Shown here: one piece after another, positions 26,330 to 34,802 of the stretch
Numbering within the stretch: the first letter of the stretch is position 1
How the letters are laid out: each line of letters starts with the position of its first letter
NCBI GenBank assembly: GCA_016283575.1
Contig: JAEEND010000026.1
Location: forward strand, 1-39,389
DNA from: Lachnospiraceae bacterium
GTDB lineage: Bacteria; Bacillota; Clostridia; Lachnospirales; Lachnospiraceae
Length of the DNA: 39,389 bases
Reading direction: 5' to 3'
Translations under genes and position numbers: made by a program
Notes under the pieces: generated by a model
Told to the model about the DNA's origin: nothing
Database searches by the model: none
Seen by the model: the letters and a program-made list of their open reading frames with translations, nothing else

Positions 26330-26931
26330 TAATACTTGCATCCAAGTCTCCAAGAAGAAAAGAACTTCTCACCAAAATGGGACTTACATATGAAATAATC
26401 GAGAGCACAAAGCCTGAATCCACAAGGGAAACAGAACCTTCAAGAATAGTTGAAGACCTGTCGAAATTAAAGGCCGAAGATGTATTATTGAATCTTGATT
26501 TAACAAATGATAAATACAAGAACTCACTTATCATAGCTGCAGATACCATGGTGTTCTATAATGGCGAGGGACTCGGTAAACCAAAGGACGAGGCCGACGC
26601 AGTACGTATGATAAAAATGCTTTCAGGAAACAGTCACGAAGTCATAACCGGAGTCACATTAATAGAAATTAAATTGGGACTTGTTACTTTAAAGAAAAGC
26701 TTCAGTGAAATCACAAAAGTTTCTTTTTATGAACTTTCGGATGATGAGATCGAAGCCTATGTAAGAACCGGTGAACCCATGGATAAAGCGGGGGCCTACG
26801 CCATACAGGGACTTTTCGCAAAGCATGTGAAGGGAATCGACGGAGACTACTCCAATGTAGTGGGATTACCGATTTCAAGACTTTACAATGAACTAAAGTG
26901 TATTGGTTTTAAGGAGAATGCTTATGTTTGA
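26326..26931 (+). CDS. maf: Maf-like nucleoside triphosphate pyrophosphatase
   Basis: A 201-aa house-cleaning enzyme that removes non-canonical or bulk nucleoside triphosphates (often dTTP/UTP). The N-terminus MIILASKSPRRKELLTKMG is the family signature. The segment IIAADTMVFYNGEGLGKPKDEADA contains the acidic active-site residues, and MLSGNSHEVITGVTLI and GAYAIQGLFA follow. The start at 26326 overlaps the stop of the DUF815 gene (ATGA). A longer frame begins at 26245 but is inside that gene. Substrate subclass (YhdE-type versus YceF-type) is not resolved here. Confidence 0.94.
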   Translation: MIILASKSPRRKELLTKMGLTYEIIESTKPESTRETEPSRIVEDLSKLKAEDVLLNLDLTNDKYKNSLIIAADTMVFYNGEGLGKPKDEADAVRMIKMLSGNSHEVITGVTLIEIKLGLVTLKKSFSEITKVSFYELSDDEIEAYVRTGEPMDKAGAYAIQGLFAKHVKGIDGDYSNVVGLPISRLYNELKCIGFKENAYV

Positions 26932-27169
26932 TGAAAAAGTACTTGATTGTTTCCTGGATAATCAGCTTCAGCTCTATCCTGAAGAGGTAGTTTCAAATCG
27001 CGAAGAAGCTGAGGAATTCTTAGAAGACGCCATGGCAGTGGTGCTTGACAGCGAAGAAGAAGTGGAAGCTTACTTTGAAGAAGTGGGTATCGACTGTGAC
27101 GGAAACATCCTGGACGCAGAAGAAGTATTTGATATAGGCGACGGAAGATATCTGGTGCTGGAGGTTTAA
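26924..27169 (+). CDS. Small acidic protein of unknown function
   Basis: An 81-aa, very acidic protein (Glu/Asp-rich throughout), starting 8 bp before the end of maf. AAGGAG lies 8 bp before the ATG. I see no metal motif, signal peptide or membrane segment. It begins MFDEKVLDCFLDNQ and ends VFDIGDGRYLVLEV. Its place between maf and the PHP phosphatase, with overlapping coding, suggests co-translation. Function is unknown; the coding call is supported by spacing, ribosome-binding site and normal codon use. Confidence 0.65.
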   Translation: MFDEKVLDCFLDNQLQLYPEEVVSNREEAEEFLEDAMAVVLDSEEEVEAYFEEVGIDCDGNILDAEEVFDIGDGRYLVLEV

Positions 27170-27175
27170 TTACGA

Positions 27176-28048
27176 ATGGTGGATTTACATACCCACACAG
27201 TATGCTCCGACGGGACGTTCACTCCCACGGAACTGGTGGATTATGCGGCTAAATTGGGGTTAACAGCGGTGGCGGTAACGGATCATGATACTGTCGCCGG
27301 AATTGAAGAAGCGGTCAGACATGCCAAAGACTTGCAGATATGTGGCCTTCCCTCGGTCAAAGTCGTTCCGGGAATTGAATTTTCTTCGGAATATGAGGGA
27401 AGAGATATTCATATTGTGGGTCTTTTTATTGATTATAAAAATGCAGCTTTCGAAAAGTATCTTAAAGACTTTGTCGATTCAAGGGATCGAAGAAACGAGA
27501 AGATGTGTAAGCTCCTTCGTGAACGGGGATGCGATATTACTTTTACGGAGCTTCAGGAAGAAAATCCGGGTTCCGTGATCACCAGAGCTCACTTTGCGGG
27601 TCTTATGCTTAAAAAGGGCTATATCAGATCGATGCAGGAAGCTTTTGATAAATATATTGGTGACCATGGTCCCTGCTTTGTGGCAAGAGAGAAGGTAACG
27701 GTCAGTGATGCGGTGAAGCTTATTCTTGAAGCCGGAGGGATTCCCGTGCTTGCGCATCCTACTTTATATCATATTTCACGGCAGAATCTTGAGAAATTAG
27801 TCGAATACTTAAAGAAAGAAGGTCTTATGGCAATAGAGACCAAGTATTCAACATATACCAATGCAGAAGAACGTGAGATCACGGAAATTAAAGAAAAGTA
27901 TCACCTGTTATCATCAGGTGGCAGCGATTTTCACGGAGAAAATAAAGCTAAGATCGATCTTGGAACCGGCTATGGAAGCCTGAGTGTCCCGGATGAATAT
28001 TTATATAAGCTGGAAGAAGCACTTGCAAAAAAATGTAACACTCCGTGA
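27176..28048 (+). CDS. PHP-domain phosphoesterase (RNase AM/YciV-like)
   Basis: A 290-aa metal-dependent phosphoesterase. The N-terminal DLHTHTVCSDG (~3-13) supplies two His ligands, and VTDHDTVAG (~34-42) a further His/Asp pair. PGIEFSSEYEGRDIHIVGLF (~66-85) gives the conserved Glu and His. SGGSDFHGE (~242-250) closes the C-terminal ligand set. Proteins of this type (TrpH/YciV) act as 3',5'-nucleoside bisphosphate phosphatases or 5'-3' exoribonucleases on small RNAs. It lies 6 bp after the acidic protein. Confidence 0.9.
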   Translation: MVDLHTHTVCSDGTFTPTELVDYAAKLGLTAVAVTDHDTVAGIEEAVRHAKDLQICGLPSVKVVPGIEFSSEYEGRDIHIVGLFIDYKNAAFEKYLKDFVDSRDRRNEKMCKLLRERGCDITFTELQEENPGSVITRAHFAGLMLKKGYIRSMQEAFDKYIGDHGPCFVAREKVTVSDAVKLILEAGGIPVLAHPTLYHISRQNLEKLVEYLKKEGLMAIETKYSTYTNAEEREITEIKEKYHLLSSGGSDFHGENKAKIDLGTGYGSLSVPDEYLYKLEEALAKKCNTP

Positions 28049-28088
28049 TCATATTCATCAAAATACAATATGAAAGAACAGTAAAAAT

Positions 28089-28919
28089 ATGTACAGCGAT
28101 AAGAAGATTTTATTTACCGATATGGACGGCACACTTTTAAATAATGACAGTGTTATTTCTGATAATATGATGGCCTGCTTAACCAGGCTTACCGATGCCG
28201 GACACTATCTTGTGTTATCTTCGGGACGTCCGATGAACAGCATAATCGAACGAGTAGTTAAACTTAAATTAAACATTCCGAATCTCATCATCATTTCCAA
28301 TAACGGCGGCCTCATCAGAAACTACGTAACAGGAGAAGATATATATAAGATAAAGATCCCTGCGGATGTGGTATCAGCTCTCGAAGAAATTGCGGACAGT
28401 TACAATCTTCATATTCAGGGCTATACCGATGAGGATATAGTAGTTCATAAAGAAGATGATGAGCTCAGATTCTATAAAGGAAGGATCCACATTCCCTTTG
28501 TTGAAACCGATAGGATCGGCGAATATTTAAAGAAAAATAACGGCTCGTTAAAGATGCTGGCGATCCATTTATCAAATCATGATTTACTCGAAGCATTTAA
28601 GAAGGAAGCGGAAGATAAGCTCGGCGACAAGATCGATGCGGTATTTTCCAATGATAAATACTTAGAGATAATCCCCAAGGGAGTCTCCAAGGGTAATGCT
28701 ATAAAGAAAGTAACGGAATACTTAAATGTAGATCCCGATAATACCTTTGCAGCAGGCGATGAAGAAAATGATATTTCCATGATAGTTGCAGCGCATACCG
28801 GCATCGCCATGAAGAATGCGAGAGACTCGGTGAAAGCCGTCGCAGATATCGTAACGGAAAAAGATAATCACGAAGACGGGCTTGCAGATATCATAGAGAA
28901 ACTGATATTAAATAGTTAA
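28089..28919 (+). CDS. Cof-type HAD-superfamily hydrolase
   Basis: A 276-aa phosphatase of the Cof/IIB subfamily. The nucleophile motif is FTDMDGTLL (D11, D13), followed by a SSGRP segment (motif II), the cap domain in the middle, and GVSKGNAI with a Lys (motif III). AAGDEENDISM (~217-227) is motif IV. Substrates are usually sugar phosphates, pyridoxal phosphate or flavins; it cannot be told here. The ribosome-binding site before the ATG is weak. The end of the gene is followed by a bidirectional terminator. Confidence 0.9.
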   Translation: MYSDKKILFTDMDGTLLNNDSVISDNMMACLTRLTDAGHYLVLSSGRPMNSIIERVVKLKLNIPNLIIISNNGGLIRNYVTGEDIYKIKIPADVVSALEEIADSYNLHIQGYTDEDIVVHKEDDELRFYKGRIHIPFVETDRIGEYLKKNNGSLKMLAIHLSNHDLLEAFKKEAEDKLGDKIDAVFSNDKYLEIIPKGVSKGNAIKKVTEYLNVDPDNTFAAGDEENDISMIVAAHTGIAMKNARDSVKAVADIVTEKDNHEDGLADIIEKLILNS

Positions 28920-28960
28920 AGTAGTTTACATAACACAAACAAATATATTCAAAACCAATA

Positions 28961-28993
28961 AAAAAGAACATGCCCCAAAGCATGTTCTTTTTA
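28961..28993. terminator. Bidirectional terminator between HAD gene and ABC-F gene
   Basis: AAAAGAACATGC pairs with GCATGTTCTTTT around CCCAAA (28962-28991), with A- and T-rich flanks. It is shared by convergent genes on both strands. Confidence 0.85.
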
Positions 28994-29014
28994 AATACTA
29001 TTTAACTCAAGCGC

Positions 29015-30652
29015 TTACACATCATCATCTTCTCTGTCAGCCGTAAAGACTGTACGCTTTCTGGCCATTTCATCGCTTGCAAGGTATTCATCGTAGGTTG
29101 TGATCTTATCGATGATGGTACCGTTTGGAAGGATCTCGATGATCCTGTTGGCGGTAGTCTCAACAACCTGGTGGTCACGGCAGGCGAAGAGTTCAACGCC
29201 GGGGAATTTGATCATACCGTTATTGAGAGCGGTGATTGATTCCATATCAAGGTGGTTGGTAGGTTCATCGAAGATAAGGCAGTTTGCACCGCTTATCATC
29301 ATCTTGGATAATAAGCATCTTACCTTTTCACCACCGGATAAAACCTTAACCTTCTTAACACCGTCTTCACCGGCAAAAAGCATTCTTCCCAAGAAACCGC
29401 GCACATAGGTCGCATCCTTAACGGGAGAATAGCCTGTAAGCCAGTCTACGATGGTGTAGTCATTATCAAATTCATTGGTGGGGTCCTTGGGGAAGTAAGC
29501 AAGGCTTGTGGTAACACCCCATTTATAAGAACCCGCATCGGGCTCCATCTCACCGGTTAAGATCTTAAAGAGTGTTGTCTTTGCAAGCTCGTTGGAACCT
29601 ACAAATGCAACCTTATCATCATGTCCTAAGATAAAAGAAACATTATCAAGAACCTTTTCGCCGTTGATGGTCTTAGTAATCCCTTCAACGGAAAGCACTT
29701 CATTACCAATCTCACGCTCGGGTCTAAAGTCAATGTAAGGATACTTACGGCTTGAAGGCTTGATCTCATCAAGTTCAATCTTTTCAAGGGCACGCTTACG
29801 GGAAGTAGCCTGCTTGGATTTAGAAGCGTTAGCGGAGAAACGGGAGATAAATTCCTGTAATTCCTTGATCTTTTCTTCCTTCTTTTTATTAGCTTCCTTC
29901 ATCTGCTTAATAAGAAGCTGACTGGATTCATACCAGAAATCGTAGTTACCGGCGTAGAGCTGGATCTTGCCGTAGTCGATATCCGCGATATGAGTACATA
30001 CCTTATTTAAGAAATAACGGTCATGGCTGACTACGATAACCGTATTTTCAAAGTTAATTAAGAATTCTTCGAGCCATGCGATAGCATCGAGATCTAAGTG
30101 GTTGGTAGGTTCGTCCAAAAGAAGGATATCGGGGTTACCGAAAAGTGCTTTTGCCAAAAGAACCTTAACCTTTTCATTACCGCTTAAAGTGGACATTTCC
30201 GCATAGTGAAGATCGGTATCGATACCAAGACCGTTAAGAAGCATGGCAGCGTTAGACTCAGCTTCCCAGCCGTCCATCTCGGCAAATTCAGCCTCAAGCT
30301 CGCTGGCTCTGATGCCATCCTCATCGCTGAAATCTTCTTTTGCATAAATCGCATCCTTTTCCTTCATGATATCGTAAAGGCGCTTGTTGCCCATGATTAC
30401 GGTATCCATTACGGAGAATGCATCATATTTAAAGTGATCCTGTTCAAGAACGGAAAGACGCTGACCGGGAGTGATCGTTACATCACCGTTGGTGGTTTCA
30501 AGCTTGCCGGAGAGGATCTTTAAAAATGTGGACTTACCTGCGCCGTTGGCACCGATGAGACCGTAGCAGTTACCCTCTGTAAATTTAATATTTACATCTT
30601 CGAACAAAGCTTTCTTTCCAAGTCTTAAAGTTACATTATTTGCTTGAATCAT
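29015..30652 (-). CDS. ABC-F ATPase, YkpA/YbiT type
   Basis: A 545-aa soluble protein with two ABC ATPase domains and no membrane domain. The first Walker A is GANGAGKST (~34-42), with signature LSGNEKV and LLLDEPTNHLD. The interdomain linker is charged and helical. The second Walker A reads GSNELAKTT, a variant typical of the YbiT/YkpA subgroup, with LSGGEKVRCLL and IFDEPTNHLD. Such proteins act on the ribosome; some give antibiotic resistance, but the YbiT/YkpA group is usually housekeeping. I set the start to the ATG at 30652, 7 bp after GGAG; a TTG at 30655 also exists. Confidence 0.93.
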   Translation of the reverse strand: MIQANNVTLRLGKKALFEDVNIKFTEGNCYGLIGANGAGKSTFLKILSGKLETTNGDVTITPGQRLSVLEQDHFKYDAFSVMDTVIMGNKRLYDIMKEKDAIYAKEDFSDEDGIRASELEAEFAEMDGWEAESNAAMLLNGLGIDTDLHYAEMSTLSGNEKVKVLLAKALFGNPDILLLDEPTNHLDLDAIAWLEEFLINFENTVIVVSHDRYFLNKVCTHIADIDYGKIQLYAGNYDFWYESSQLLIKQMKEANKKKEEKIKELQEFISRFSANASKSKQATSRKRALEKIELDEIKPSSRKYPYIDFRPEREIGNEVLSVEGITKTINGEKVLDNVSFILGHDDKVAFVGSNELAKTTLFKILTGEMEPDAGSYKWGVTTSLAYFPKDPTNEFDNDYTIVDWLTGYSPVKDATYVRGFLGRMLFAGEDGVKKVKVLSGGEKVRCLLSKMMISGANCLIFDEPTNHLDMESITALNNGMIKFPGVELFACRDHQVVETTANRIIEILPNGTIIDKITTYDEYLASDEMARKRTVFTADREDDDV

Positions 30653-30700
30653 CAAAAAACTCCTTTAAAAACTAATACTTTCTTAAGATTAACCTATTAT

Positions 30701-30728
30701 ATTTTACAGAAAATCTTATTTTTTGCAA
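30701..30728 (-). promoter_or_regulatory. Candidate promoter of the ABC-F gene
   Basis: On the minus strand, TTGCAA (30728-30723), a 16-bp spacer and TAAAAT (30706-30701). A better TATAAT lies 6 bp downstream, with a less suitable -35. Confidence 0.4.
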
Positions 30729-30735
30729 GGAAACG

Positions 30736-30765
30736 TTGAAAATAATATGAAATTGTGGTTAATAT
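30736..30765 (+). promoter_or_regulatory. Candidate promoter of manA
   Basis: TTGAAA (30736-30741), an 18-bp spacer and TAATAT (30760-30765), 31 bp before the manA start codon. Divergent to the ABC-F promoter. Confidence 0.5.
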
Positions 30766-30796
30766 ATAGGGTAAAAAGTTTTTGAGAGAGGTAAGC

Positions 30797-31735
30797 ATGG
30801 CTTCTAAGGAGCTCTTTTTCTTCAAACCCTTTTATAAAAAGGTAGTTTGGGGTGGCAACAAAATGAGGGATGTTTTCGGTTACGACATTCCCTACGAAAA
30901 TACCGGCGAGTGCTGGGCCATAAGCGCCAATGATAACGGCGAAAGCTTCTGCGTATCCCCGGCGGAATATGCGGGCAAGAGTCTTAAATGGCTTTGGGAG
31001 CACGAGCGTCACATCTTCGGTGACATTCCCGGTGACAGATTTCCCCTTTTACTTAAGGTAATAGATGCAAAAGAAGATCTAAGCATATCACTTCATCCCG
31101 ATGATGAATATGCCCGTACCCACGAGAACGGTTCTTTTGGAAAGACAGAGTGCTGGTACATCTTAGATTGCGACGAGGATTCAACAATAGTCCTTGGCCA
31201 CAATGCCCGCACCCGGGAAGAGCTTTGCGACCTTATCGACAACAAAGAATATAAAAAGCTGATCCACGAAGTACCGGTGCATAAAGGCGACTTTATAAGC
31301 GTCGAGCCCGGCACCATTCATTCCATAAAAAAAGGCATTCTTATATTGGAGATACAGCAGAATTCCGACATTTCCTACAGAGTCTACGATTATGACAGGC
31401 TTCAGGACGGAAAGCTTCGACCACTGCATGTAAAAGAATGCAAAGAGATCATAAATATTCCCGACAAGGGAGGCGTAATAGCCGCCACATCTAATGAGCC
31501 GGGAGTCTTTAATCTTGTATCCAACAAGTATTTCAAAGTAAAGAAAGTAAATGTAGAGGGAGCGATTTCCATATCTGAAGGAAGCTTCTTTTCCATGGTG
31601 TCCGTCATAGAGGGGAAGGGCACCTTGAACGGTACTGAGATCAAGAAGGGGGACCACTTTATAGTCCCGGCGGATTTCGGCGCCATCGACATAGAGGGAG
31701 ACATGACTCTTATGGTGTCATCCCCCGTGGTTTAG
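30797..31735 (+). CDS. manA: Mannose-6-phosphate isomerase, class I
   Basis: A 312-aa cupin-fold zinc enzyme that interconverts mannose 6-phosphate and fructose 6-phosphate. The visible zinc-site segments are SLHPDDEYA (~95-103), KTECWYIL (~112-119) and PGTIHSIKKG (~171-180). The N-terminus KELFFFKPFYKKVVWGG is typical of the small bacterial type. GAGAGG is 5 bp before the ATG at 30797; a TTG at 30782 in frame is less likely. The gene is followed 5 bp later by the ppdK promoter. Confidence 0.93.
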   Translation: MASKELFFFKPFYKKVVWGGNKMRDVFGYDIPYENTGECWAISANDNGESFCVSPAEYAGKSLKWLWEHERHIFGDIPGDRFPLLLKVIDAKEDLSISLHPDDEYARTHENGSFGKTECWYILDCDEDSTIVLGHNARTREELCDLIDNKEYKKLIHEVPVHKGDFISVEPGTIHSIKKGILILEIQQNSDISYRVYDYDRLQDGKLRPLHVKECKEIINIPDKGGVIAATSNEPGVFNLVSNKYFKVKKVNVEGAISISEGSFFSMVSVIEGKGTLNGTEIKKGDHFIVPADFGAIDIEGDMTLMVSSPVV

Positions 31736-31740
31736 GCTTA

Positions 31741-31769
31741 TTGCGAAGGCCAAAAACCTATGTTATACT
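31741..31769 (+). promoter_or_regulatory. Promoter of ppdK
   Basis: TTGCGA (31741-31746), exactly 17 bp, then TATACT (31764-31769). The expected transcript start is near 31776, at the base of the leader RNA fold. Confidence 0.7.
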
Positions 31770-31773
31770 TGAA

Positions 31774-31838
31774 CAATAAGCAAAAGATATCCTGTACGTA
31801 GTGCGGGATATTTTGTACTTTCCCAGTACTTGCTATTG
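31774..31838 (+). promoter_or_regulatory. Structured 5' leader of ppdK, candidate three-way junction
   Basis: The leader has three pairings. A closing stem pairs 31774-31783 with 31830-31838 (CAATA-GCAA with TTGCTATTG, one bulged A). A second hairpin pairs 31787-31797 with 31801-31811 around the 3-nt loop GTA. A third pairs GTACT with AGTAC at 31815-31819 and 31825-31829. There is no T run, so it is not a terminator. The ppdK ribosome-binding site follows about 20 bp later. It does not match riboswitch consensus sequences I know; function is unproven. Confidence 0.45.
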
Positions 31839-31869
31839 TAAATAAACACTAATCAGAGGAGAAAAAAAT

Positions 31870-34494
31870 ATGGCAAAATGGGTGTACCTTTTTGAGGAAG
31901 GGTCCGCGGACATGCGTAATCTCCTGGGCGGTAAGGGCGCTAACCTTGCAGAGATGACCAACATCGGCATGCCGGTTCCCCAGGGTTTTACCATCACAAC
32001 AGAAGCATGTACCCAGTATTATGAGGATGGAAAGAAGATCAATTCCGAAATCCAGGCTCAGATCGACGAATACGTGCTCAAACTTGAAAAAATGACAGGT
32101 AAAAAATTCGGAGACAAGGAGAATCCTCTTCTTGTATCAGTTCGTTCCGGCGCGAGAGCATCAATGCCCGGTATGATGGACACAATTCTTAACCTGGGAC
32201 TTAACGAAGACGTTGTTAACACACTTGCTGAAAAGTCAGGAAATCCTCGCTGGGCATGGGACTGCTACAGAAGATTTATCCAGATGTTCTCAGACGTCGT
32301 AATGGAAGTAGGAAAGAAATACTTCGAAGAATTAATCGATCAGATGAAGGCTCGCAAGGGGGTAACGCAGGACGTTGAGCTTACAGCTGAAGATTTAAAA
32401 GAACTCGCTAATCAGTTTAAAGAAGAATACAAGTCTAAACTCGGTGAAGATTTCCCTTCAGATCCCAGAGTTCAGCTTGAAGAAGCAATAAAGGCAGTAT
32501 TCCGTTCATGGGATAACCCCAGAGCCAACGTATACCGCCGTGACAACGATATCCCTTATTCCTGGGGTACCGCAGTAAACGTACAGAGCATGGCATTCGG
32601 TAACATGGGTGATGATTGTGGTACCGGTGTAGCCTTCACAAGAAATCCCGCAACAGGTGAAAAGGGACTCTTCGGTGAGTTCTTAACCAATGCACAGGGT
32701 GAAGACGTAGTTGCAGGTGTACGTACACCCATGAAGATCACTGAAATGGCTGACAAATTCCCCGAGGCATTTGCTCAGTTCAAGCAGGTTTGTGAGAACC
32801 TTGAAAATCACTACAGAGACATGCAGGACATGGAATTCACCGTAGAACACGGAAAGCTTTACATGCTCCAGACCCGTAACGGTAAAAGAACAGCTCAGGC
32901 AGCTCTTAAGATCGCATGTGACCTTGTAGATGAAGGTATGAGAACAGAAGAAGAAGCAGTTGCGATGATCGATCCTCGTAACCTTGATACGCTTCTTCAT
33001 CCTCAGTTTGATAAAGATGCAGTTGCTCGCGCAAGAGTAATGGGTAAGGCACTTGGTGCAGCTCCCGGCGCAGCCTGCGGTAAGATCGTATTCACAGCAG
33101 AAGATGCAAAAGACTGGGCTGCAAGAGGCGAAAAGGTCGTACTTGTTCGTCTTGAAACATCCCCTGAAGATATCGAAGGTATGAAAGCTTCTCAGGGTAT
33201 CCTGACAGTACGTGGCGGTATGACTTCACACGCAGCAGTAGTTGCACGTGGTATGGGTACATGCTGTGTATCCGGTTGTTCCGATATCGTGATGAACGAA
33301 GCAGAAAAGACCTTTACCCTTGGCGGAAAGACCTATGCAGAAGGCGATATGATCTCATTTGACGGTACCACAGGTATCATCTACGATGGCGCTATCAGAA
33401 CAGTTGATGCTACCATCGCCGGAGAATTCGGACGTATCATGGCATGGGCTGATAAGTACAGAAAGTTAAAGGTTCGTACCAATGCAGATACACCCAGAGA
33501 TGCTCTTAAGGCTCGTGAACTTGGCGCAGAAGGTATCGGTCTCTGCCGTACAGAGCACATGTTCTTTGAAGAGAACCGTATCGATGCATTCCGTGAGATG
33601 ATCTGCTCTGATACCAAAGAAGAAAGAGAAGAAGCACTTGATAAGATCCTTCCTCTTCAGCAGGGCGATTTTGAAAAGCTCTTTACAGCAATGGAAGGTA
33701 ACCCCGTTACCATCAGATTCTTAGATCCCCCTCTTCACGAGTTTGTTCCTACAACAGCTGAAGATATCGAAAAGCTTGCTAAGGCAAAGGGCAAGACCGT
33801 AGAACAGATCAAGGCGATCATCGAGAACTTAAAGGAATTCAACCCCATGATGGGTCACAGAGGATGCCGACTCACTGTTACATATCCTGAAATCGCAGTT
33901 ATGCAGACAAGAGCCATCATCCGTGCAGCCATCAATGTACAGAAGGCACATGCTGACTGGAAGATCGTTCCCGAAATCATGATCCCTCTTACCGGCGACG
34001 TTAAGGAATTCAAATATGTAAAAGATACTGTTAACACAACAGCTAAGGCTGAAATCGAAGCTGCCGGTGTTAACCTTGAATACGAAGTAGGTACCATGAT
34101 CGAAATTCCTCGTGCAGCGCTTACTGCCGATGAAATTGCAAAAGAAGCTGAATTCTTCTGCTTCGGTACCAACGACCTTACACAGATGACTTACGGCTTC
34201 TCCCGTGACGATGCAGGAAAGTTCCTTGAATCTTACTACAAGGCTAAGATTTTTGAAAACGATCCCTTCGCTCGTCTCGACCAGAGCGGCGTAGGCCAGC
34301 TTATGGAAATCGCTATCGAAAAAGGTAAGTCAGTACGTCCTGAAATTCACTGTGGTATCTGCGGTGAACACGGCGGCGATCCTACATCAGTTGAGTTCTG
34401 CCACAAGATCGGCCTCGACTATGTAAGCTGCTCACCTTTCAGAGTGCCCATTGCAAGACTCGCAGCAGCACAGGCTGCTATCGCCAACAAGTAG
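31870..34494 (+). CDS. ppdK: Pyruvate, phosphate dikinase
   Basis: An 874-aa enzyme interconverting pyruvate, ATP and phosphate with phosphoenolpyruvate, AMP and pyrophosphate; in anaerobes it links glycolysis to PPi. The N-terminal nucleotide-binding domain starts KWVYLFEEGSADMRNLLGGKG. The phosphohistidine H454 lies in GGMTSHAAVVARGMG, and C831 in GICGEHGGDP is the PEP-domain catalytic residue. These positions and the length match the well-known Clostridium symbiosum enzyme almost exactly. AGAGGAG is 8 bp before the ATG. A strongly structured leader precedes it and its own terminator ends it. Confidence 0.98.
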   Translation: MAKWVYLFEEGSADMRNLLGGKGANLAEMTNIGMPVPQGFTITTEACTQYYEDGKKINSEIQAQIDEYVLKLEKMTGKKFGDKENPLLVSVRSGARASMPGMMDTILNLGLNEDVVNTLAEKSGNPRWAWDCYRRFIQMFSDVVMEVGKKYFEELIDQMKARKGVTQDVELTAEDLKELANQFKEEYKSKLGEDFPSDPRVQLEEAIKAVFRSWDNPRANVYRRDNDIPYSWGTAVNVQSMAFGNMGDDCGTGVAFTRNPATGEKGLFGEFLTNAQGEDVVAGVRTPMKITEMADKFPEAFAQFKQVCENLENHYRDMQDMEFTVEHGKLYMLQTRNGKRTAQAALKIACDLVDEGMRTEEEAVAMIDPRNLDTLLHPQFDKDAVARARVMGKALGAAPGAACGKIVFTAEDAKDWAARGEKVVLVRLETSPEDIEGMKASQGILTVRGGMTSHAAVVARGMGTCCVSGCSDIVMNEAEKTFTLGGKTYAEGDMISFDGTTGIIYDGAIRTVDATIAGEFGRIMAWADKYRKLKVRTNADTPRDALKARELGAEGIGLCRTEHMFFEENRIDAFREMICSDTKEEREEALDKILPLQQGDFEKLFTAMEGNPVTIRFLDPPLHEFVPTTAEDIEKLAKAKGKTVEQIKAIIENLKEFNPMMGHRGCRLTVTYPEIAVMQTRAIIRAAINVQKAHADWKIVPEIMIPLTGDVKEFKYVKDTVNTTAKAEIEAAGVNLEYEVGTMIEIPRAALTADEIAKEAEFFCFGTNDLTQMTYGFSRDDAGKFLESYYKAKIFENDPFARLDQSGVGQLMEIAIEKGKSVRPEIHCGICGEHGGDPTSVEFCHKIGLDYVSCSPFRVPIARLAAAQAAIANK

Positions 34495-34514
34495 TATTTA
34501 GAAATCTACTTTTT
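34490..34514 (+). terminator. Terminator of ppdK
   Basis: AGTAG-ATTT and AAAT-CTACT pair around AG, with one bulged T, at 34490-34510, followed by T5. The stop codon is inside the stem. Weaker than the others. Confidence 0.5.
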
Positions 34515-34595
34515 GGAAGATTAAATACGAGCGGATGAACCTCGATTTTCCTAGTTTTTTAGGCAAAAATCGAAAAATCAAAACCTCGAAAAACC

Positions 34596-34648
34596 TTGTA
34601 ATAAAGGCATTTATAGTGTAGAGAGTCGAAAGGCTCTCTACATTTTTT
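34596..34648 (+). terminator. Terminator module A
   Basis: A 10-bp stem GTAGAGAGTC with GGCTCTCTAC closed by the GAAA tetraloop (34618-34641), followed by ATTTTTT. The 28 bases at 34596-34623 resemble 36731-36758 in the second module. Confidence 0.8.
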
Positions 34649-34672
34649 ATGTAAAAAAGTGTGGTAGTAACA

Positions 34673-34740
34673 GTCCTATTTTTGAAGTCCCATTCTTTCA
34701 AAATAGGACTTTTATTTTTAAAATTTATTCAAAATAGGAC
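34673..34740. repeat. Three copies of a 13-bp motif upstream of the XRE gene, candidate operators
   Basis: TTCAAAATAGGAC occurs exactly at 34697-34709 and 34728-34740, 31 bp apart, about three helical turns. An inverted copy with one extra T is at 34673-34686, forming an imperfect palindrome with the first direct copy. Their position 60-130 bp before the XRE gene suggests autoregulation. Confidence 0.6.
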
Positions 34741-34802
34741 ATGAAAAATAAGGTGATTTTTTCAAAACCGGAGGATTTCTTCCGGTCGAAGGAGGTTTTG
34801 GT

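Larger units (their letters stand above)
34495..34802. other. Non-coding junction between ppdK and the accessory region
   Basis: These 308 bases hold no convincing gene. After the ppdK terminator comes a hairpin, CGATTTTCCTA with TAGG-AAAAATCG at 34543-34572, which has no T run. Then follow a terminator module (34596-34648) and three copies of TTCAAAATAGGAC-type sequence (34673-34740). Last is a hairpin ACCGGA/TCCGGT just before the XRE gene ribosome-binding site. Base composition becomes clearly more AT-rich here. Confidence 0.7.

Noticed and set aside
31774-31838. ppdK leader as a purine riboswitch or hammerhead ribozyme
   Set aside because: It has a three-way shape but lacks the conserved junction and loop nucleotides of either class.
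34498-34701. A 67-codon minus-strand frame in the gap after ppdK
   Set aside because: It crosses two hairpins and a terminator, and has no ribosome-binding site or recognisable protein content.
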